64,000 nt of DNA. Source: Pseudomonas indica NBRC 103045. Its GTDB lineage: Bacteria; Pseudomonadota; Gammaproteobacteria; Pseudomonadales; Pseudomonadaceae. The position numbers and the translations under genes were made by a program. The notes beneath the pieces were generated by a model, which saw only the letters and a program-made list of their open reading frames with translations, was not told where the DNA came from and searched no databases. The DNA is taken from positions 434,001-498,000 of the forward strand of contig NZ_BDAC01000001.1 in the NCBI RefSeq assembly GCF_002091635.1, given 5' to 3'. Below, in pieces: positions 21,900 through 35,810 of the stretch (positions are counted from its first letter, which is position 1; the number at the start of each line of letters is the position of its first letter).

Positions 21900-22136
21900 T
21901 TAAACCTTTTCGCCGCGAGCGCGCAGCTCGGCCAGCACTACATCGATGCCGCGCTTGTCGATCACGCGCATGCCCTTGGCGGAAACGCGCAGACGCACGA
22001 AGCGCTTCTCGGACTCGACCCAGAAGCGATGATGCTGCAGGTTCGGCAGGAAACGACGACGGGTTTTGTTGTTCGCGTGGGAAATGTTGTTCCCGGTAAC
22101 CGGACCCTTACCGGTCACTTGACAGACTCTCGACAT
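21900..22136 (-). CDS. rpmB: 50S ribosomal protein L28
   Basis: 78 residues, complete L28: [17 protein letters not shown] at the start and [14 protein letters not shown] near the end. The zinc-coordinating cysteines of some L28 forms are absent apart from C5. It is the first gene of rpmB-rpmG on the minus strand, terminated at 21689-21713. Confidence 0.97.
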   Translation of the reverse strand: MSRVCQVTGKGPVTGNNISHANNKTRRRFLPNLQHHRFWVESEKRFVRLRVSAKGMRVIDKRGIDVVLAELRARGEKV

Positions 22137-22514
22137 GCCTCAGCCCTCTAAACCACATGCCCAACCCGGCATGGGTTGGCCGCTTGAACTCTCAGTCATT
22201 TGGCGCTCTGCGCCGCGTTTCTTCGGGGTCTTACCGGCCACATCCATCGACGCTGGAACCGGGCCCCTAGAAAAGAGCGCTGCTTTATATCAGAAAGCCC
22301 CTTGAGCAGCAAGGGTCGGGGCGAGTTACCCACAGCCCGTTCCTCCGCGCCCGCAGCGCCTGCGCGCTTGTTGGCAGAACGACCACTCGTCGCCTTCTTA
22401 TCGTTGTCCTACGCAACGCAGTGGACTAGGGTAACCCACTCAAGGCCGCCAACGGTCTTGCATGACTCGCCCAGTCCTCGGATGGGCATCCCATCGTCAC
22501 GCCAGGAGTCCGTC
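22137..22514. other. Divergent intergenic region between rpmB and the peptide-binding protein gene
   Basis: 378 nt without a convincing gene. It must carry the rpmB promoter (the TTTATATC stretch near 22283 on the minus strand is a candidate) and the promoter of the binding-protein gene. A small CCCTT/AAGGG hairpin lies near 22300. An open frame runs through it into the next gene but has no homology before 22515. Confidence 0.4.
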
Positions 22515-24098
22515 ATGCGACTTGCCGCCCTCGCCCTGCTGCTTGCTCCCCTTTCCTTATATAGCCAGGCCGCCAGCCTTACGGTGTGCACCGAAGCCAG
22601 TCCGGAAGGCTTCGACGTGGTCCAGTACAACTCGCTCACCACGACCAATGCCTCCGCCGACGTACTGATGAATCGCTTGGTGGAATTCGATGCCGAGCGC
22701 GGTGAACTGGTACCGAGCCTCGCCCAGGAATGGTCGGCTTCCGCCGATGGCCTGGTCTACGACTTCCAGTTGCGCCAGGACGTGAAGTTCCACACGACCG
22801 ATGCCTTCAGCCCCAGCCGCGAGCTGAATGCCGAAGACGTTCTGTTCAGCTTCCAGCGCATGCTCGATCCACAGCATCCCTGGCACAAGGTCGCCAAGAC
22901 CGGTTACCCCCACGCCCAGTCGATGCAGTGGCCCACCTTGATCGACAAGATCGAAGCCCCCGATCCGCATCATGTCCGCATCACCCTGCGCCACCCGGAT
23001 GCCACCTTCCTCGCCACGCTGAGCATGGGTTTCGCTTCCATTTATTCCTCCGAATACGCTGCCCAGTTGATGGCCGCCGGAACGCCGGAAAAACTCAACG
23101 CCCAACCAATCGGCAGCGGACCGTTCGTGTTCCGCCGTTTCCAGAAAGATGCCGTGGTCCGCTACCAGGCCAACGACGCCTACTTCGGCGGCAAGCCCCA
23201 GGTGGACGACCTGATCTACGCCATCACGCCCGACGCCAACGTGCGCCTGCAGAAGCTGCGGCGCGGCGAATGCCAGGTCGCGCTGTCGCCCAAGCCACAG
23301 GATGTCGCCAGCGCCCGCGGCGATGCCGCCTTGCAGGTCATCGAGACACCGGCCTTCATGACCGCCTTCGTCGCCATCAATACTCAGCATCCACCGCTGG
23401 ACAAACCAGCGGTGCGCCAGGCAATCAACCTGGCCTTCGACAAGACCAACTACCTCAAGGCGGTCTTCGAAGGCAGCGCCGTTCCAGCGAACGGTCCCTA
23501 CCCGCCGAATACCTGGAGCTATGCCCGCTCGCTGCCGGGTTATCCACAGGACCAGGCCAAGGCGCGTGCCCTGCTGGCCGAAGCCGGCTTCAAGGATGGC
23601 TTCAAGACCACCCTCTGGACGCGTCCCTCGGGTAGCCTGCTCAACCCCAATCCCAGCCTGGGCGCGCAACTGCTGCAGGCGGACCTGGCGAAGATCGGCA
23701 TCCAGGCGGAGATCCGCGTGATCGAATGGGGCGAGCTGATCCGCCGGGCCAAAGCCGGCGAGCACGATCTGCTGTTCATGGGCTGGGCCGGCGATAACGG
23801 CGACCCGGACAACTTCCTCACGCCGCAGTTTTCCTGCGCCTCGGTGGAATCCGGACTCAACTTCGCCCGCTATTGCGACAAGGCGCTGGACAACCTGATC
23901 ACCGAAGGCAAGCGCCTCAGCAACCAGACCGAGCGTGCCCAACGCTACGAACAGGCCCAGCGAATCATTCAGGAACAGGCGCTCTGGCTGCCGTTGGCCC
24001 ACCCCACCGCCAGCGCGCTGCTGCGGGCCGGCGTGAGCGGTTACAAGGTCAACCCGTTCGGCCGGCAGGATTTCTCCAAGATCAGCCTGGGTCGCTGA
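22515..24098 (+). CDS. Dipeptide/oligopeptide ABC transporter substrate-binding protein (SBP_bac_5)
   Basis: 527 residues. A signal peptide (about 1-20, ending SQAA) exports it to the periplasm. The family-5 pattern is clear: LVPSLAQEWSASADGLVYDF, NAEDVLFSFQRMLDP and GSGPFVFRRFQKDAVVRY. It delivers peptides to a permease that is not encoded here. ATG 22515 is chosen for the signal peptide and the AGGAG site at 22504-22508. By synteny it corresponds to PA5317 (dppA5), one of several orphan dipeptide-binding proteins. Convergent with radC. Confidence 0.9.
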   Translation: MRLAALALLLAPLSLYSQAASLTVCTEASPEGFDVVQYNSLTTTNASADVLMNRLVEFDAERGELVPSLAQEWSASADGLVYDFQLRQDVKFHTTDAFSPSRELNAEDVLFSFQRMLDPQHPWHKVAKTGYPHAQSMQWPTLIDKIEAPDPHHVRITLRHPDATFLATLSMGFASIYSSEYAAQLMAAGTPEKLNAQPIGSGPFVFRRFQKDAVVRYQANDAYFGGKPQVDDLIYAITPDANVRLQKLRRGECQVALSPKPQDVASARGDAALQVIETPAFMTAFVAINTQHPPLDKPAVRQAINLAFDKTNYLKAVFEGSAVPANGPYPPNTWSYARSLPGYPQDQAKARALLAEAGFKDGFKTTLWTRPSGSLLNPNPSLGAQLLQADLAKIGIQAEIRVIEWGELIRRAKAGEHDLLFMGWAGDNGDPDNFLTPQFSCASVESGLNFARYCDKALDNLITEGKRLSNQTERAQRYEQAQRIIQEQALWLPLAHPTASALLRAGVSGYKVNPFGRQDFSKISLGR

Positions 24099-24103
24099 AA
24101 CGT

Positions 24104-24121
24104 GCCGGGCGTCAGCCCGGC
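24104..24121. terminator. Hairpin between convergent binding-protein gene and radC
   Basis: A perfect 7-bp stem GCCGGGC/GCCCGGC with a GTCA loop, between two convergent stops. No long T tract on either side. Confidence 0.55.
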
Positions 24122-24127
24122 CTCAAC

Positions 24128-24802
24128 TTAAAGCCAACCGTATTCGGCCAGGGACAACGGCTCCCCGTCACCGACGATGAAGTGATCCAGCACCCGCACA
24201 TCGATCAGGGCCAGCGCCTCTTTCAGGCGCAACGTCAGATGGCGGTCGGCCTGGCTGGGCTCGGCGACGCCGGAAGGATGGTTGTGCGTGAGAATCAATG
24301 CCGCCGCATTGTGCGCCAGGGCGCGCTTGACCACTTGGCGCGGGTACACCGAGGCGCCATCGATGGAGCCGTGGAACAGCACTTCGAACGCCAGCACCCG
24401 GTGCTTGGCATCGAGGAACAGGCATGCGAACACTTCGTGATGCTCATGCCGCAGACGCGCCTTGAGGTAATCGCGCACCGCCTGCGGACTCTCCAGCGCC
24501 GAATCACGGCGGATGCGCTCCGCCAGATGCCGCCGCGCCATTTCCAGAACGGCCTGTAGCTGGGCGAACTTGGCCGGCCCCAGGCCGAGGTGGCGGCTGA
24601 AGGTCTTCAAGTCCGCCTCCATCAATTGCCGCAGGCCGCCGAAGTCGTTGAGCAGATGGCGCGCCAGATCCACGGCGCTCTGCCCGGAGACACCGGTGCG
24701 CAGGAAGATGGCGAGAAGTTCGGCGTCTGTGAGGGCCGCCGCGCCCAGGTTCAACAGTTTCTCCCGCGGGCGTTCCGCCGCAGGCCAATCGCGAATACTC
24801 AT
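24128..24802 (-). CDS. radC: RadC/YeeS family JAMM protein
   Basis: 224 residues. N-terminal helix-hairpin-helix (residues about 15-75) and a C-terminal JAB1/MPN domain with the metal motif HNHPSG and the downstream S..D (PSQAD). Despite its name the family has no proven role in radiation repair; a metallo-hydrolase activity is expected from the motif. Divergent from coaBC as in most gamma-proteobacteria. Confidence 0.94.
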   Translation of the reverse strand: MSIRDWPAAERPREKLLNLGAAALTDAELLAIFLRTGVSGQSAVDLARHLLNDFGGLRQLMEADLKTFSRHLGLGPAKFAQLQAVLEMARRHLAERIRRDSALESPQAVRDYLKARLRHEHHEVFACLFLDAKHRVLAFEVLFHGSIDGASVYPRQVVKRALAHNAAALILTHNHPSGVAEPSQADRHLTLRLKEALALIDVRVLDHFIVGDGEPLSLAEYGWL

Positions 24803-24940
24803 GGCACCTCCTTGTGGAAAAATCCGGTCCGCTGCTCCGCAACGGACGCTGTGCTATCTTAGCCCCCTCTTTTGCGCGGCGATCGGCCTGGGGAGGCGTC
24901 ATCGCCGCCGCGTCACATCCACCTCGATTAAGGCAGGCCT

Positions 24941-26149
24941 ATGCAGCGGCTGTATCGGAAACGCATCGTCCTGGGCGTCGGCGGCGGCATTGCCGCCTAC
25001 AAGAGCGCAGAACTGGTCCGCCGACTCCGTGACCAGGGCGCGGAAGTCCGCGTGGTGATGACCCAGGGCGGCCGGGAATTCATCACACCGCTGACGCTCC
25101 AGGCCCTGTCCGGGCACCCCGTCCACCTGGACCTCCTCGACCCGGCCGCCGAAGCCGCCATGGGTCATATCGAGCTGGCCCGCTGGGCCGACCTGGTGCT
25201 GATCGCACCGGCTACCGCCGATCTCATGGCCCGCTTGGCCCAGGGTGTCGCCGACGACCTGCTGACCACCCTGGTGCTGGCCACCGATGCCCTGGTCACC
25301 CTCGCACCCGCTATGAACCAGGCGATGTGGCGCGACCCGGCCACCCAGGCCAACGCCCAACTGCTCGCCGAACGCGGTTTCCGCCTTTTCGGGCCAGCCT
25401 CGGGCAGCCAGGCCTGCGGGGACGTCGGCCTGGGCCGCATGCTCGAAGCGGACGACCTGGCGCAGCTTGCCGCCGACTGCTTCGAGCGTAAAGCGCTGAG
25501 CGGGCGCCACGTGCTGATTACCGCGGGACCGACCCAGGAAAATATCGATCCTGTGCGCTATATCACCAACCACAGCTCCGGAAAGATGGGCTTCGCCCTG
25601 GCCGAAGCCGCTGCCGAAGCCGGCGCCAAGGTCACCCTGATCACCGGGCCGGTGCACCTGCCGACACCGGATCGTGTCGACCGCATCGATGTGGTCAGCG
25701 CCCGCGACATGCTGGCCGCCTGCGAAGCCGCCATGCCCTGCGACCTGCTGATCGCCGCCGCCGCCGTGGCCGACTACCGCCCGGAAGTAGTGGCACAGCA
25801 CAAATTGAAGAAAGACCCCACCAGCGGTGATGGCTTGTTGTTGCAGCTGGTGCGCAACCCGGACATTCTCGCCACGCTGGCCCGACGGTCCGATCGCCCG
25901 TTCAGCGTCGGCTTCGCCGCGGAAACCGAGAACCTCCTCGAATACGCCGCCCGCAAGCTGAAGGACAAGAATCTCGACCTGATCGTCGCCAACGACGTCG
26001 CCAACCCCTCCATCGGCTTCAACAGCGAGGAGAACGCCGTGAGCGTGATCGACCGCGAGCTGCTGGAAACCCGTTTCGCCCAGACCAGCAAAGGCAAGAT
26101 CGCCCGGCAGCTGATTACCTTTATCGCCGAACGCCTGAACAAGAACTGA
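24941..26149 (+). CDS. coaBC: Bifunctional phosphopantothenoylcysteine decarboxylase/synthetase
   Basis: 402 residues. The N-terminal flavoprotein CoaC part (about 1-190) keeps the cofactor/substrate elements [28 protein letters not shown] and [13 protein letters not shown]; the C-terminal CoaB part begins at [19 protein letters not shown]. It makes 4'-phosphopantetheine in coenzyme A synthesis. It heads a tightly spaced coaBC-dut-algC-argB run (4 nt to dut). Confidence 0.96.
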   Translation: MQRLYRKRIVLGVGGGIAAYKSAELVRRLRDQGAEVRVVMTQGGREFITPLTLQALSGHPVHLDLLDPAAEAAMGHIELARWADLVLIAPATADLMARLAQGVADDLLTTLVLATDALVTLAPAMNQAMWRDPATQANAQLLAERGFRLFGPASGSQACGDVGLGRMLEADDLAQLAADCFERKALSGRHVLITAGPTQENIDPVRYITNHSSGKMGFALAEAAAEAGAKVTLITGPVHLPTPDRVDRIDVVSARDMLAACEAAMPCDLLIAAAAVADYRPEVVAQHKLKKDPTSGDGLLLQLVRNPDILATLARRSDRPFSVGFAAETENLLEYAARKLKDKNLDLIVANDVANPSIGFNSEENAVSVIDRELLETRFAQTSKGKIARQLITFIAERLNKN

Positions 26150-26153
26150 CCCC

Positions 26154-26609
26154 ATGCACGCTCTGCAAGCCAAGATTCTGGATTCCCGCCTGGGCAGCGA
26201 ATTCCCGCTGCCACAGTACGCCACGCCCGGCTCCGCCGGTCTCGACCTGCGCGCCATGCTCAAGCAAGACCTGACCCTGGAGCCGGGCCAGACCGTGCTC
26301 ATCCCGACCGGATTGTCCATCCATATCGCCGACCCTGGGCTGGCCGCGCTGATCCTGCCACGCTCCGGCCTCGGCCATAAGCACGGCATCGTCCTCGGCA
26401 ACCTCGTCGGCCTGATCGACTCGGACTACCAGGGCGAACTCATGGTGTCCTGCTGGAACCGTGGCAACGACGCCTTCACCATCGCCATTGGCGAACGCAT
26501 CGCCCAGCTCGTGCTGGTACCGGTGGTGCAGGCGCATTTCGAGCTGGTCGACGAGTTCGACGAAAGCCTGCGCGGCGCCGGCGGTTTCGGCCATTCGGGC
26601 AAGCAATGA
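26154..26609 (+). CDS. dut: dUTP pyrophosphatase
   Basis: 151 residues, trimeric dUTPase. All five motifs are present, including GSAGLDLRA (I), [10 protein letters not shown] (II), [11 protein letters not shown] (III), GERIAQLVL (IV) and the C-terminal GGFGHSGK (V). It hydrolyses dUTP to dUMP, keeping uracil out of DNA. It lies 4 nt after coaBC and 36 nt before the algC long form. Confidence 0.97.
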   Translation: MHALQAKILDSRLGSEFPLPQYATPGSAGLDLRAMLKQDLTLEPGQTVLIPTGLSIHIADPGLAALILPRSGLGHKHGIVLGNLVGLIDSDYQGELMVSCWNRGNDAFTIAIGERIAQLVLVPVVQAHFELVDEFDESLRGAGGFGHSGKQ

Positions 26610-26645
26610 CACCCACCTCAGGACGATGAACGCCGGGGAGACACC

Positions 26646-30189
<3,544 letters not shown>

Positions 30190-30198
30190 ATACGAATG

Positions 30199-30230
30199 CG
30201 CCATGAGCCGGACTCATCCGGCTCATGGCG
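30199..30230. terminator. Terminator hairpin after argB
   Basis: A perfect 13-bp stem (30199-30211 with 30218-30230) around ACTCAT, followed by TTCGATTTTC. Located 10 nt after the argB stop and upstream of a convergent gene. Confidence 0.8.
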
Positions 30231-30295
30231 TTCGATTTTCGGTTATTCAAGAAATACCGGACTGGCCCCGCCACTCCGCAGTCGACCCAAGCGCT

Positions 30296-30889
30296 TTAGC
30301 GAGCGCTTCCCCCCAGCAACTCACCGACGCGGATACGCTCCGCGGCGAAACTGGTCTCGGCCTGCTCACGCAGGGCCTGGTAGCGAGCAACGTCCTTCTG
30401 CAGACGCCGCTGGTCGCTCTTCACATTCTCGATCTGCTTGACCAGCTCTTCCGGAACCTGGCGGCCAGCCCGCTCGTGATCGGCAGCCTGACGCTGCAGG
30501 TTGTCCTGCTGGGTGCGCAGCGACTGGAGGTTGCCCCGGGTGACGCCGATCAGACCGTCCAGCTCCGCCAACCTGCGGCTCCTGGCGCGGTCGACGTCAT
30601 CCACGCTGGTGTAGAGCCTCATCAGCTGAGCATCCGACTTGGCCTGCTCCTTGGCTTTCAGCATGCGCCGTACTTCTTCGGGTGTCGGCGCAGGCGGCAC
30701 GACCCGGACCACACGGCCCTGCTCGTTAAGCACCTCATAACCCTTGCCGATGTATTGAGGCGGCACACCCTGCCGGTCCAGCACGGTCACCCCTTTGTCA
30801 TTGACATAACGATACAGCTCGGCGGCACTCGCCCAGCAGGGCAGCAACAGCGTCAACAGCGCGGTAAAGCGGATCGCACCCTTGGTCAT
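30296..30889 (-). CDS. DUF4124 exported coiled-coil protein
   Basis: 197 residues. Signal peptide about 1-22 (ending WASA), a DUF4124 module right after it (ELYRYVNDKGVTVLDR), then a long charged helix (about 85-180) with coiled-coil character. The function of DUF4124 proteins is unknown; they are periplasmic. It lies 21 nt downstream of pyrE on the same strand and is probably co-transcribed. Confidence 0.82.
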   Translation of the reverse strand: MTKGAIRFTALLTLLLPCWASAAELYRYVNDKGVTVLDRQGVPPQYIGKGYEVLNEQGRVVRVVPPAPTPEEVRRMLKAKEQAKSDAQLMRLYTSVDDVDRARSRRLAELDGLIGVTRGNLQSLRTQQDNLQRQAADHERAGRQVPEELVKQIENVKSDQRRLQKDVARYQALREQAETSFAAERIRVGELLGGSAR

Positions 30890-30911
30890 AAGGACTCTCG
30901 GTCGGTTGGCG

Positions 30912-31553
30912 TCAAATTCCGTATTGCGCGCGATAGGCCTCCACCGCCGGCAGATACCGCTTGAGCTCGGTGTCGCCGGCCAGGTATTCCAGCACCTGCT
31001 CCAGAGAGACGATGCTGACCACCGGCATGCCGAAATCCCGCTCCACTTCCTGGATCGCCGACAGCTCCCCCTGTCCGCGCTCCTGTCGATTGAGAGCGAT
31101 CAGCACACCGGCGGCCTGGGCGCCTTGCGCCTGGATAATCTGCATCACTTCGCGGATCGCCGTACCTGCAGTGATCACATCGTCGACAATTAATACGCGA
31201 CCTTTCAAGGGTGCGCCGACCAAAGTGCCACCTTCGCCGTGATCCTTGGCTTCCTTGCGATTGAAGCACCAAGGCACGTCGAGCTGATGTCGCTCGGCCA
31301 GGGCCACGGCAGTCGCCGCCGCCAGGGGGATGCCTTTGTACGCTGGCCCGAACAGCACGTCGAACGCGATACCGCTGTCTACTACCGCAGCCGCATAGAA
31401 GCGCCCCAGCTGGGCCAGGGCGAGCCCGCTGTTGAACAGGCCGGCATTGAAGAAGTAAGGGCTGGTCCGCCCGGACTTGAGAGTGAACTCGCCGAAGCGC
31501 AATACACCGCGCTCAATGGCAAAACGAATGAAATCGCGTTGATACGCCTGCAT
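30912..31553 (-). CDS. pyrE: Orotate phosphoribosyltransferase
   Basis: 213 residues. The PRPP loop [13 protein letters not shown] is near residues 120-132 and [12 protein letters not shown] carries the catalytic flexible loop. It forms OMP from orotate in pyrimidine synthesis. The start at 31553 (MQAYQRDF) gives the known family length; an upstream in-frame ATG at 31574 adds seven atypical residues. Divergent from crc, as in other pseudomonads. Confidence 0.95.
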   Translation of the reverse strand: MQAYQRDFIRFAIERGVLRFGEFTLKSGRTSPYFFNAGLFNSGLALAQLGRFYAAAVVDSGIAFDVLFGPAYKGIPLAAATAVALAERHQLDVPWCFNRKEAKDHGEGGTLVGAPLKGRVLIVDDVITAGTAIREVMQIIQAQGAQAAGVLIALNRQERGQGELSAIQEVERDFGMPVVSIVSLEQVLEYLAGDTELKRYLPAVEAYRAQYGI

Positions 31554-31635
31554 GAAAAAAGCCCCGGACGGCACGGATTTAGCTTATTGGGATGAGCTCG
31601 GGTATCATACACGCAGGTGTTTTTGGGGGCCATTT

Positions 31636-32415
31636 ATGCGGATCATCAGTGTGAACGTGAATGGTATTCAAGCTGCCGCCGAGCGAGGACTCCTCAGCTG
31701 GCTGCAAGCTCAGAATGCCGACGTCATCTGCGTGCAGGATACCCGCGCCTCCGCCTTTGAACTGGACGACCCAGCCTTCCAACTGGATGGCTATTTCCTT
31801 TATGCCTGCGATGCCGAAGTGCCCGCCCAAGGCGGCGTGGCGCTCTATTCGCGGTTGCAACCCAAGGCGGTGATCAGCGGCCTCGGCTTTGAAATGGCCG
31901 ACCGCTACGGACGCTACCTGCAGGCCGATTTCGACAAGGTGAGTATTGCCACCCTGCTCCTGCCCTCCGGGCAGGGCGGTGACGAGAACCTGAACCACAA
32001 GTTCAAGTTCATGGACGACTTCACCCATTATCTGGACAAGCAGCGCCGCAAGCGCCGCGAGTACATCTATTGCGGCTCGCTCTACGTTGCCCACCAGAAG
32101 CTGGACGTGAAGAACTGGCGCGATTGCCAGCAACTGCCTGGCTTCCTGGCGCCCGAGCGCGCCTGGATGGACGAAGTGGTCGGCAACATGGGGTATGTAG
32201 ATGCGCTACGCGAAGTCACCCGCGAGGGCGACCTGTACAGTTGGTGGCCGGACAGCGAACAGGCCGAGATGCTCAATCTCGGCTGGCGCTTCGACTATCA
32301 ATTGCTCACGCCCGGCCTTCGCCGCTTCGTGCGCAGCGCCCGCCTGCCGCGACAGCCGCGTTTCTCGCAGCACGCTCCGCTGATCGTCGATTACGACTGG
32401 ATGCTGAGCGTCTGA
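31636..32415 (+). CDS. crc: Catabolite repression control protein Crc
   Basis: 259 residues, the exact Crc length. Exonuclease-III/endonuclease fold: MRIISVNVNGIQAAAERG at the start, DYDWM at the C-terminus. In Pseudomonas it works with Hfq to repress translation of catabolic mRNAs and is opposed by CrcZ-type RNAs; it has lost nuclease activity. The pauB/dad catabolic genes nearby are the kind of targets it controls, but no CA-motif was checked. GGGGGC ribosome site precedes the ATG. Confidence 0.96.
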   Translation: MRIISVNVNGIQAAAERGLLSWLQAQNADVICVQDTRASAFELDDPAFQLDGYFLYACDAEVPAQGGVALYSRLQPKAVISGLGFEMADRYGRYLQADFDKVSIATLLLPSGQGGDENLNHKFKFMDDFTHYLDKQRRKRREYIYCGSLYVAHQKLDVKNWRDCQQLPGFLAPERAWMDEVVGNMGYVDALREVTREGDLYSWWPDSEQAEMLNLGWRFDYQLLTPGLRRFVRSARLPRQPRFSQHAPLIVDYDWMLSV

Positions 32416-32460
32416 CCCCGACCGCATTGAAGGCGACCAGCGATAACCGATGACCATTAC

Positions 32461-32490
32461 ACCCGCCCCGGGCCTGCGCCCGGGGCGGGT
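32461..32490. terminator. Bidirectional hairpin between crc and the DUF4870 gene
   Basis: A perfect 13-bp GC-rich stem (32461-32473 with 32478-32490) and CTGC loop between convergent stops. Confidence 0.75.
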
Positions 32491-32494
32491 CACG

Positions 32495-32863
32495 TCATTT
32501 CACCAGGCGCAGGCAGAAGGGGTAACGATAGGCCTGGCCTTCATTGGCCTTGATCCCACCGATGATGGTGAGCACCAGCGCCCCGATGCTTACCAGCGCC
32601 AGCAGCGGGAAGCCGATCACCACCAGCATCAGCAGGAAGCACGCCACCACGGCGATGGCGACGGTGATCTGGAAGTTCAGCGCCTCCTTGCCCTGCGTAT
32701 CCACGAACGGATCGAAGTCCTTCTTGATCTGCCAGACGATCAGCGGACCTAGCAGATTGCCGAACGGAAAGACCAGGCCGAGAAAGGCCGCGAAATGGCA
32801 GAACATGGCCCACTGGCGAGCCTCCTGGCTCGGCATGGGGGCGGGAACCTGCTCGTCGTTCAT
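32495..32863 (-). CDS. DUF4870 membrane protein
   Basis: 122 residues with about three membrane helices. The DUF4870 (Tic20-like) pattern is visible: a cytoplasmic start rich in Q/P, then MFCHFAAFLGLVFPFGNLLG, FDPFVDTQGKEALNFQIT and a final GGIKANEGQAYRYPF. Function unknown. It starts 14 nt after the rph stop and is likely translated from the same mRNA. Confidence 0.82.
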   Translation of the reverse strand: MNDEQVPAPMPSQEARQWAMFCHFAAFLGLVFPFGNLLGPLIVWQIKKDFDPFVDTQGKEALNFQITVAIAVVACFLLMLVVIGFPLLALVSIGALVLTIIGGIKANEGQAYRYPFCLRLVK

Positions 32864-32877
32864 TCGGCGCTCCTCGC

Positions 32878-33600
32878 TCAGTCGGCCAGTGCCGCGCGTT
32901 GCAATTCGAACAGCTCACGCACGCCTTGTTGCGCCAGGGCCAGCATGGCGTTCAGCTCTTCCGGCTGGAACGGCGCGCCTTCGGCGGTACCCTGCACCTC
33001 GATGAAACCGCCCGCGTCGGTCATCACCACGTTCAGATCGGTCTCGGCCGCGGAATCTTCCAGATAATCCAGATCGAGGATCGGCTCGCCCTGGTAGATG
33101 CCCACGGACACCGCGGCGACCATCTGTTTCAGCGGCTCGCCGCCTTTCAGGGTGCCGCGCTTCTTCAGGACCTTCAGTGCATCGGCCAACGCCACCATCG
33201 CGCCGGTAATGGATGCGGTGCGGGTGCCACCGTCGGCCTGGATCACATCGCAGTCGATGTAGATGGTGTTCTCGCCGAGCTTGGACATGTCCAGCGCGGC
33301 GCGCAGCGAGCGGCCGATCAGACGCTGGATCTCCAGGGTCCGGCCGCCCTGCTTGCCACGGCTGGCTTCACGCTGGGTCCGCTCGCCGGTGGCCCGAGGC
33401 AACATGCCGTATTCGGCCGTCAGCCAACCTTGCCCCTGCCCCTTGAGAAAACGCGGCACGCCGGATTCGACGCTGGCCGTGCAGATCACTTTGGTATCGC
33501 CGAACTCCACCAGCACGGAGCCTTCGGCATGCTTGGTGTAGTTTCGGCTGATGCGGATCGAGCGCAGCTGATCGGCGGTGCGGCCACTGGGACGCTTCAT
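32878..33600 (-). CDS. rph: Ribonuclease PH
   Basis: 240 residues. The phosphorolytic core is complete: [22 protein letters not shown] at the start, [15 protein letters not shown] and [19 protein letters not shown]. It trims tRNA 3' ends using phosphate. The frame continues upstream well past 33600, through the divergent yicC gene, but the family N-terminus MKRPSGR starts here. Divergent from yicC. Confidence 0.95.
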   Translation of the reverse strand: MKRPSGRTADQLRSIRISRNYTKHAEGSVLVEFGDTKVICTASVESGVPRFLKGQGQGWLTAEYGMLPRATGERTQREASRGKQGGRTLEIQRLIGRSLRAALDMSKLGENTIYIDCDVIQADGGTRTASITGAMVALADALKVLKKRGTLKGGEPLKQMVAAVSVGIYQGEPILDLDYLEDSAAETDLNVVMTDAGGFIEVQGTAEGAPFQPEELNAMLALAQQGVRELFELQRAALAD

Positions 33601-33741
33601 CGGGAAATACCTGTTTCGTTCGGATGGATACCTGCCCGGCATTATAGAGCCCCGGTCGCCGCGCGGACATCGCAGATTGGGCAGGCCGACGCACTGCGCT
33701 ACAATCCTGCCCCTTTCGAACTGGAATTCCGAGGTAACCCC

Positions 33742-34605
33742 ATGGTGCACAGCATGACCGCCTTCGCCCGGGCCGAGCGGGCCGGCGCCCACGGCACCCT
33801 GAGCTGGGAGCTGCGCTCGGTCAATCACCGTTACCTGGAACCGCTGCTGCGCCTGCCCGAAGCCTTTCGCGATCTCGAAGGCGCGGTGCGCGAGGCGCTG
33901 CGCCAGGGCCTGTCGCGCGGCAAGGTGGAATGCACCTTGCGCTTCGCCGAGGAAACCGCAGGCAAACCGCTGCAGGTGAACCGCGAGCGCGCCACCCAAC
34001 TGATCGCCGCCGCCGAAAGCGTCTCTGCCCTGATCAGCCAGCCGGCTCCGCTCAACCCGCTGGAAGTCCTGGCCTGGCCTGGCGTGCTGGTGGCCGACGC
34101 AGCCGATCCGCAGGCACTCAATGCCGAAGCCCTGGGCGTATTCGCCGAAGCCCTGGCCCAGCTCAAGACCGGCCGCGCCCGCGAAGGCGCCGAGTTGGCC
34201 CGCCTTCTGGAAGAGCGCCTGGATAGCATTCTCGACGAAGTGGCCGCCCTGCGTACCCTGGTTCCGCAGATGCTCGCCGCCCAGCGGCAAAAGATTCTCG
34301 ACCGTTTCGCCGAACTGCAGATCGAGCCGGACCCGCAGCGCCTGGAGCAGGAACTGGTCCTGCTGGCCCAGAAGAGCGACGTCGCCGAAGAACTGGATCG
34401 CCTGAGTACTCACGTCAACGAAGTGCGCCGCGTGCTCAAGGCTGGCGGTGCCGCCGGTCGGCGCCTGGACTTCCTGATGCAGGAACTCAACCGCGAAGCC
34501 AACACGCTGGGCTCGAAGGCATTCGACCCGCGCAGCACCCAGGCGGCGGTAAACCTCAAGGTGCTGATCGAGCAGATGCGCGAACAGGTGCAAAACATCG
34601 AATGA
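33742..34605 (+). CDS. YicC family endoribonuclease-like protein
   Basis: 287 residues, with the YicC N-terminal domain ([12 protein letters not shown]...[10 protein letters not shown]) and the DUF1732 C-terminal domain ([30 protein letters not shown]). E. coli YicC has been reported to act in RNA turnover; the role in Pseudomonas is not established. An AGG ribosome site lies upstream. Divergent from rph and followed by gmk after 124 nt. Confidence 0.9.
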   Translation: MVHSMTAFARAERAGAHGTLSWELRSVNHRYLEPLLRLPEAFRDLEGAVREALRQGLSRGKVECTLRFAEETAGKPLQVNRERATQLIAAAESVSALISQPAPLNPLEVLAWPGVLVADAADPQALNAEALGVFAEALAQLKTGRAREGAELARLLEERLDSILDEVAALRTLVPQMLAAQRQKILDRFAELQIEPDPQRLEQELVLLAQKSDVAEELDRLSTHVNEVRRVLKAGGAAGRRLDFLMQELNREANTLGSKAFDPRSTQAAVNLKVLIEQMREQVQNIE

Positions 34606-34633
34606 AACGGCACGTCATGCTGTCAGAGCGTGA

Positions 34634-35350
<717 letters not shown>

Positions 35351-35486
35351 ACCCACCGCGAGGCGATGTCCCGACCGCTGCTTGCCGCGCGAGCCGGGGC
35401 TTCCCTTAATGGTGGTGATTTTTTAGACTATCCAGTCCGCTCGCCCATTCGGGCTCGGCACTTTTCGCTATCAGTTGAGGAACACC

Positions 35487-35750
35487 ATGGCCCGCGTCAC
35501 CGTTGAAGACTGCCTGGAAAACGTCGATAACCGCTTCGAGCTGGTCATGCTCGCCACCAAGCGTTCCCGTCAACTCGCCACCGGTGGCAAGGAACCCAAG
35601 GTCGCCTGGGAAAACGACAAGCCGACCGTCGTCGCTCTGCGCGAAATCGCCGCCGGCCTGGTCGACTACGACGTGATCGCCCAGGACGACATCGTCGAAG
35701 AAGAGCCGATCTTCGCTGCCTTCGAGGACGAGGCCAACGAGGCCCTGTAA
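35487..35750 (+). CDS. rpoZ: RNA polymerase omega subunit
   Basis: 87 residues. The N-terminal [20 protein letters not shown] and the core ATKRSRQL / [11 protein letters not shown] are diagnostic. It stabilises RNA polymerase and forms part of a ppGpp site. GTTGAGG gives a ribosome site 8 nt upstream. spoT follows after 60 nt, the usual arrangement. Confidence 0.96.
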   Translation: MARVTVEDCLENVDNRFELVMLATKRSRQLATGGKEPKVAWENDKPTVVALREIAAGLVDYDVIAQDDIVEEEPIFAAFEDEANEAL

Positions 35751-35810
35751 CGCCATGCCCGGTCGAAGTCACGCGGCGCAGGGGCAAACGGTCCGGCAGG
35801 GGGTACACCC

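Noticed and set aside
33601..34593. N-terminal extension of rph upstream of 33600
   Set aside because: Runs through the divergent yicC gene and has no homology; the RNase PH start is at 33600.
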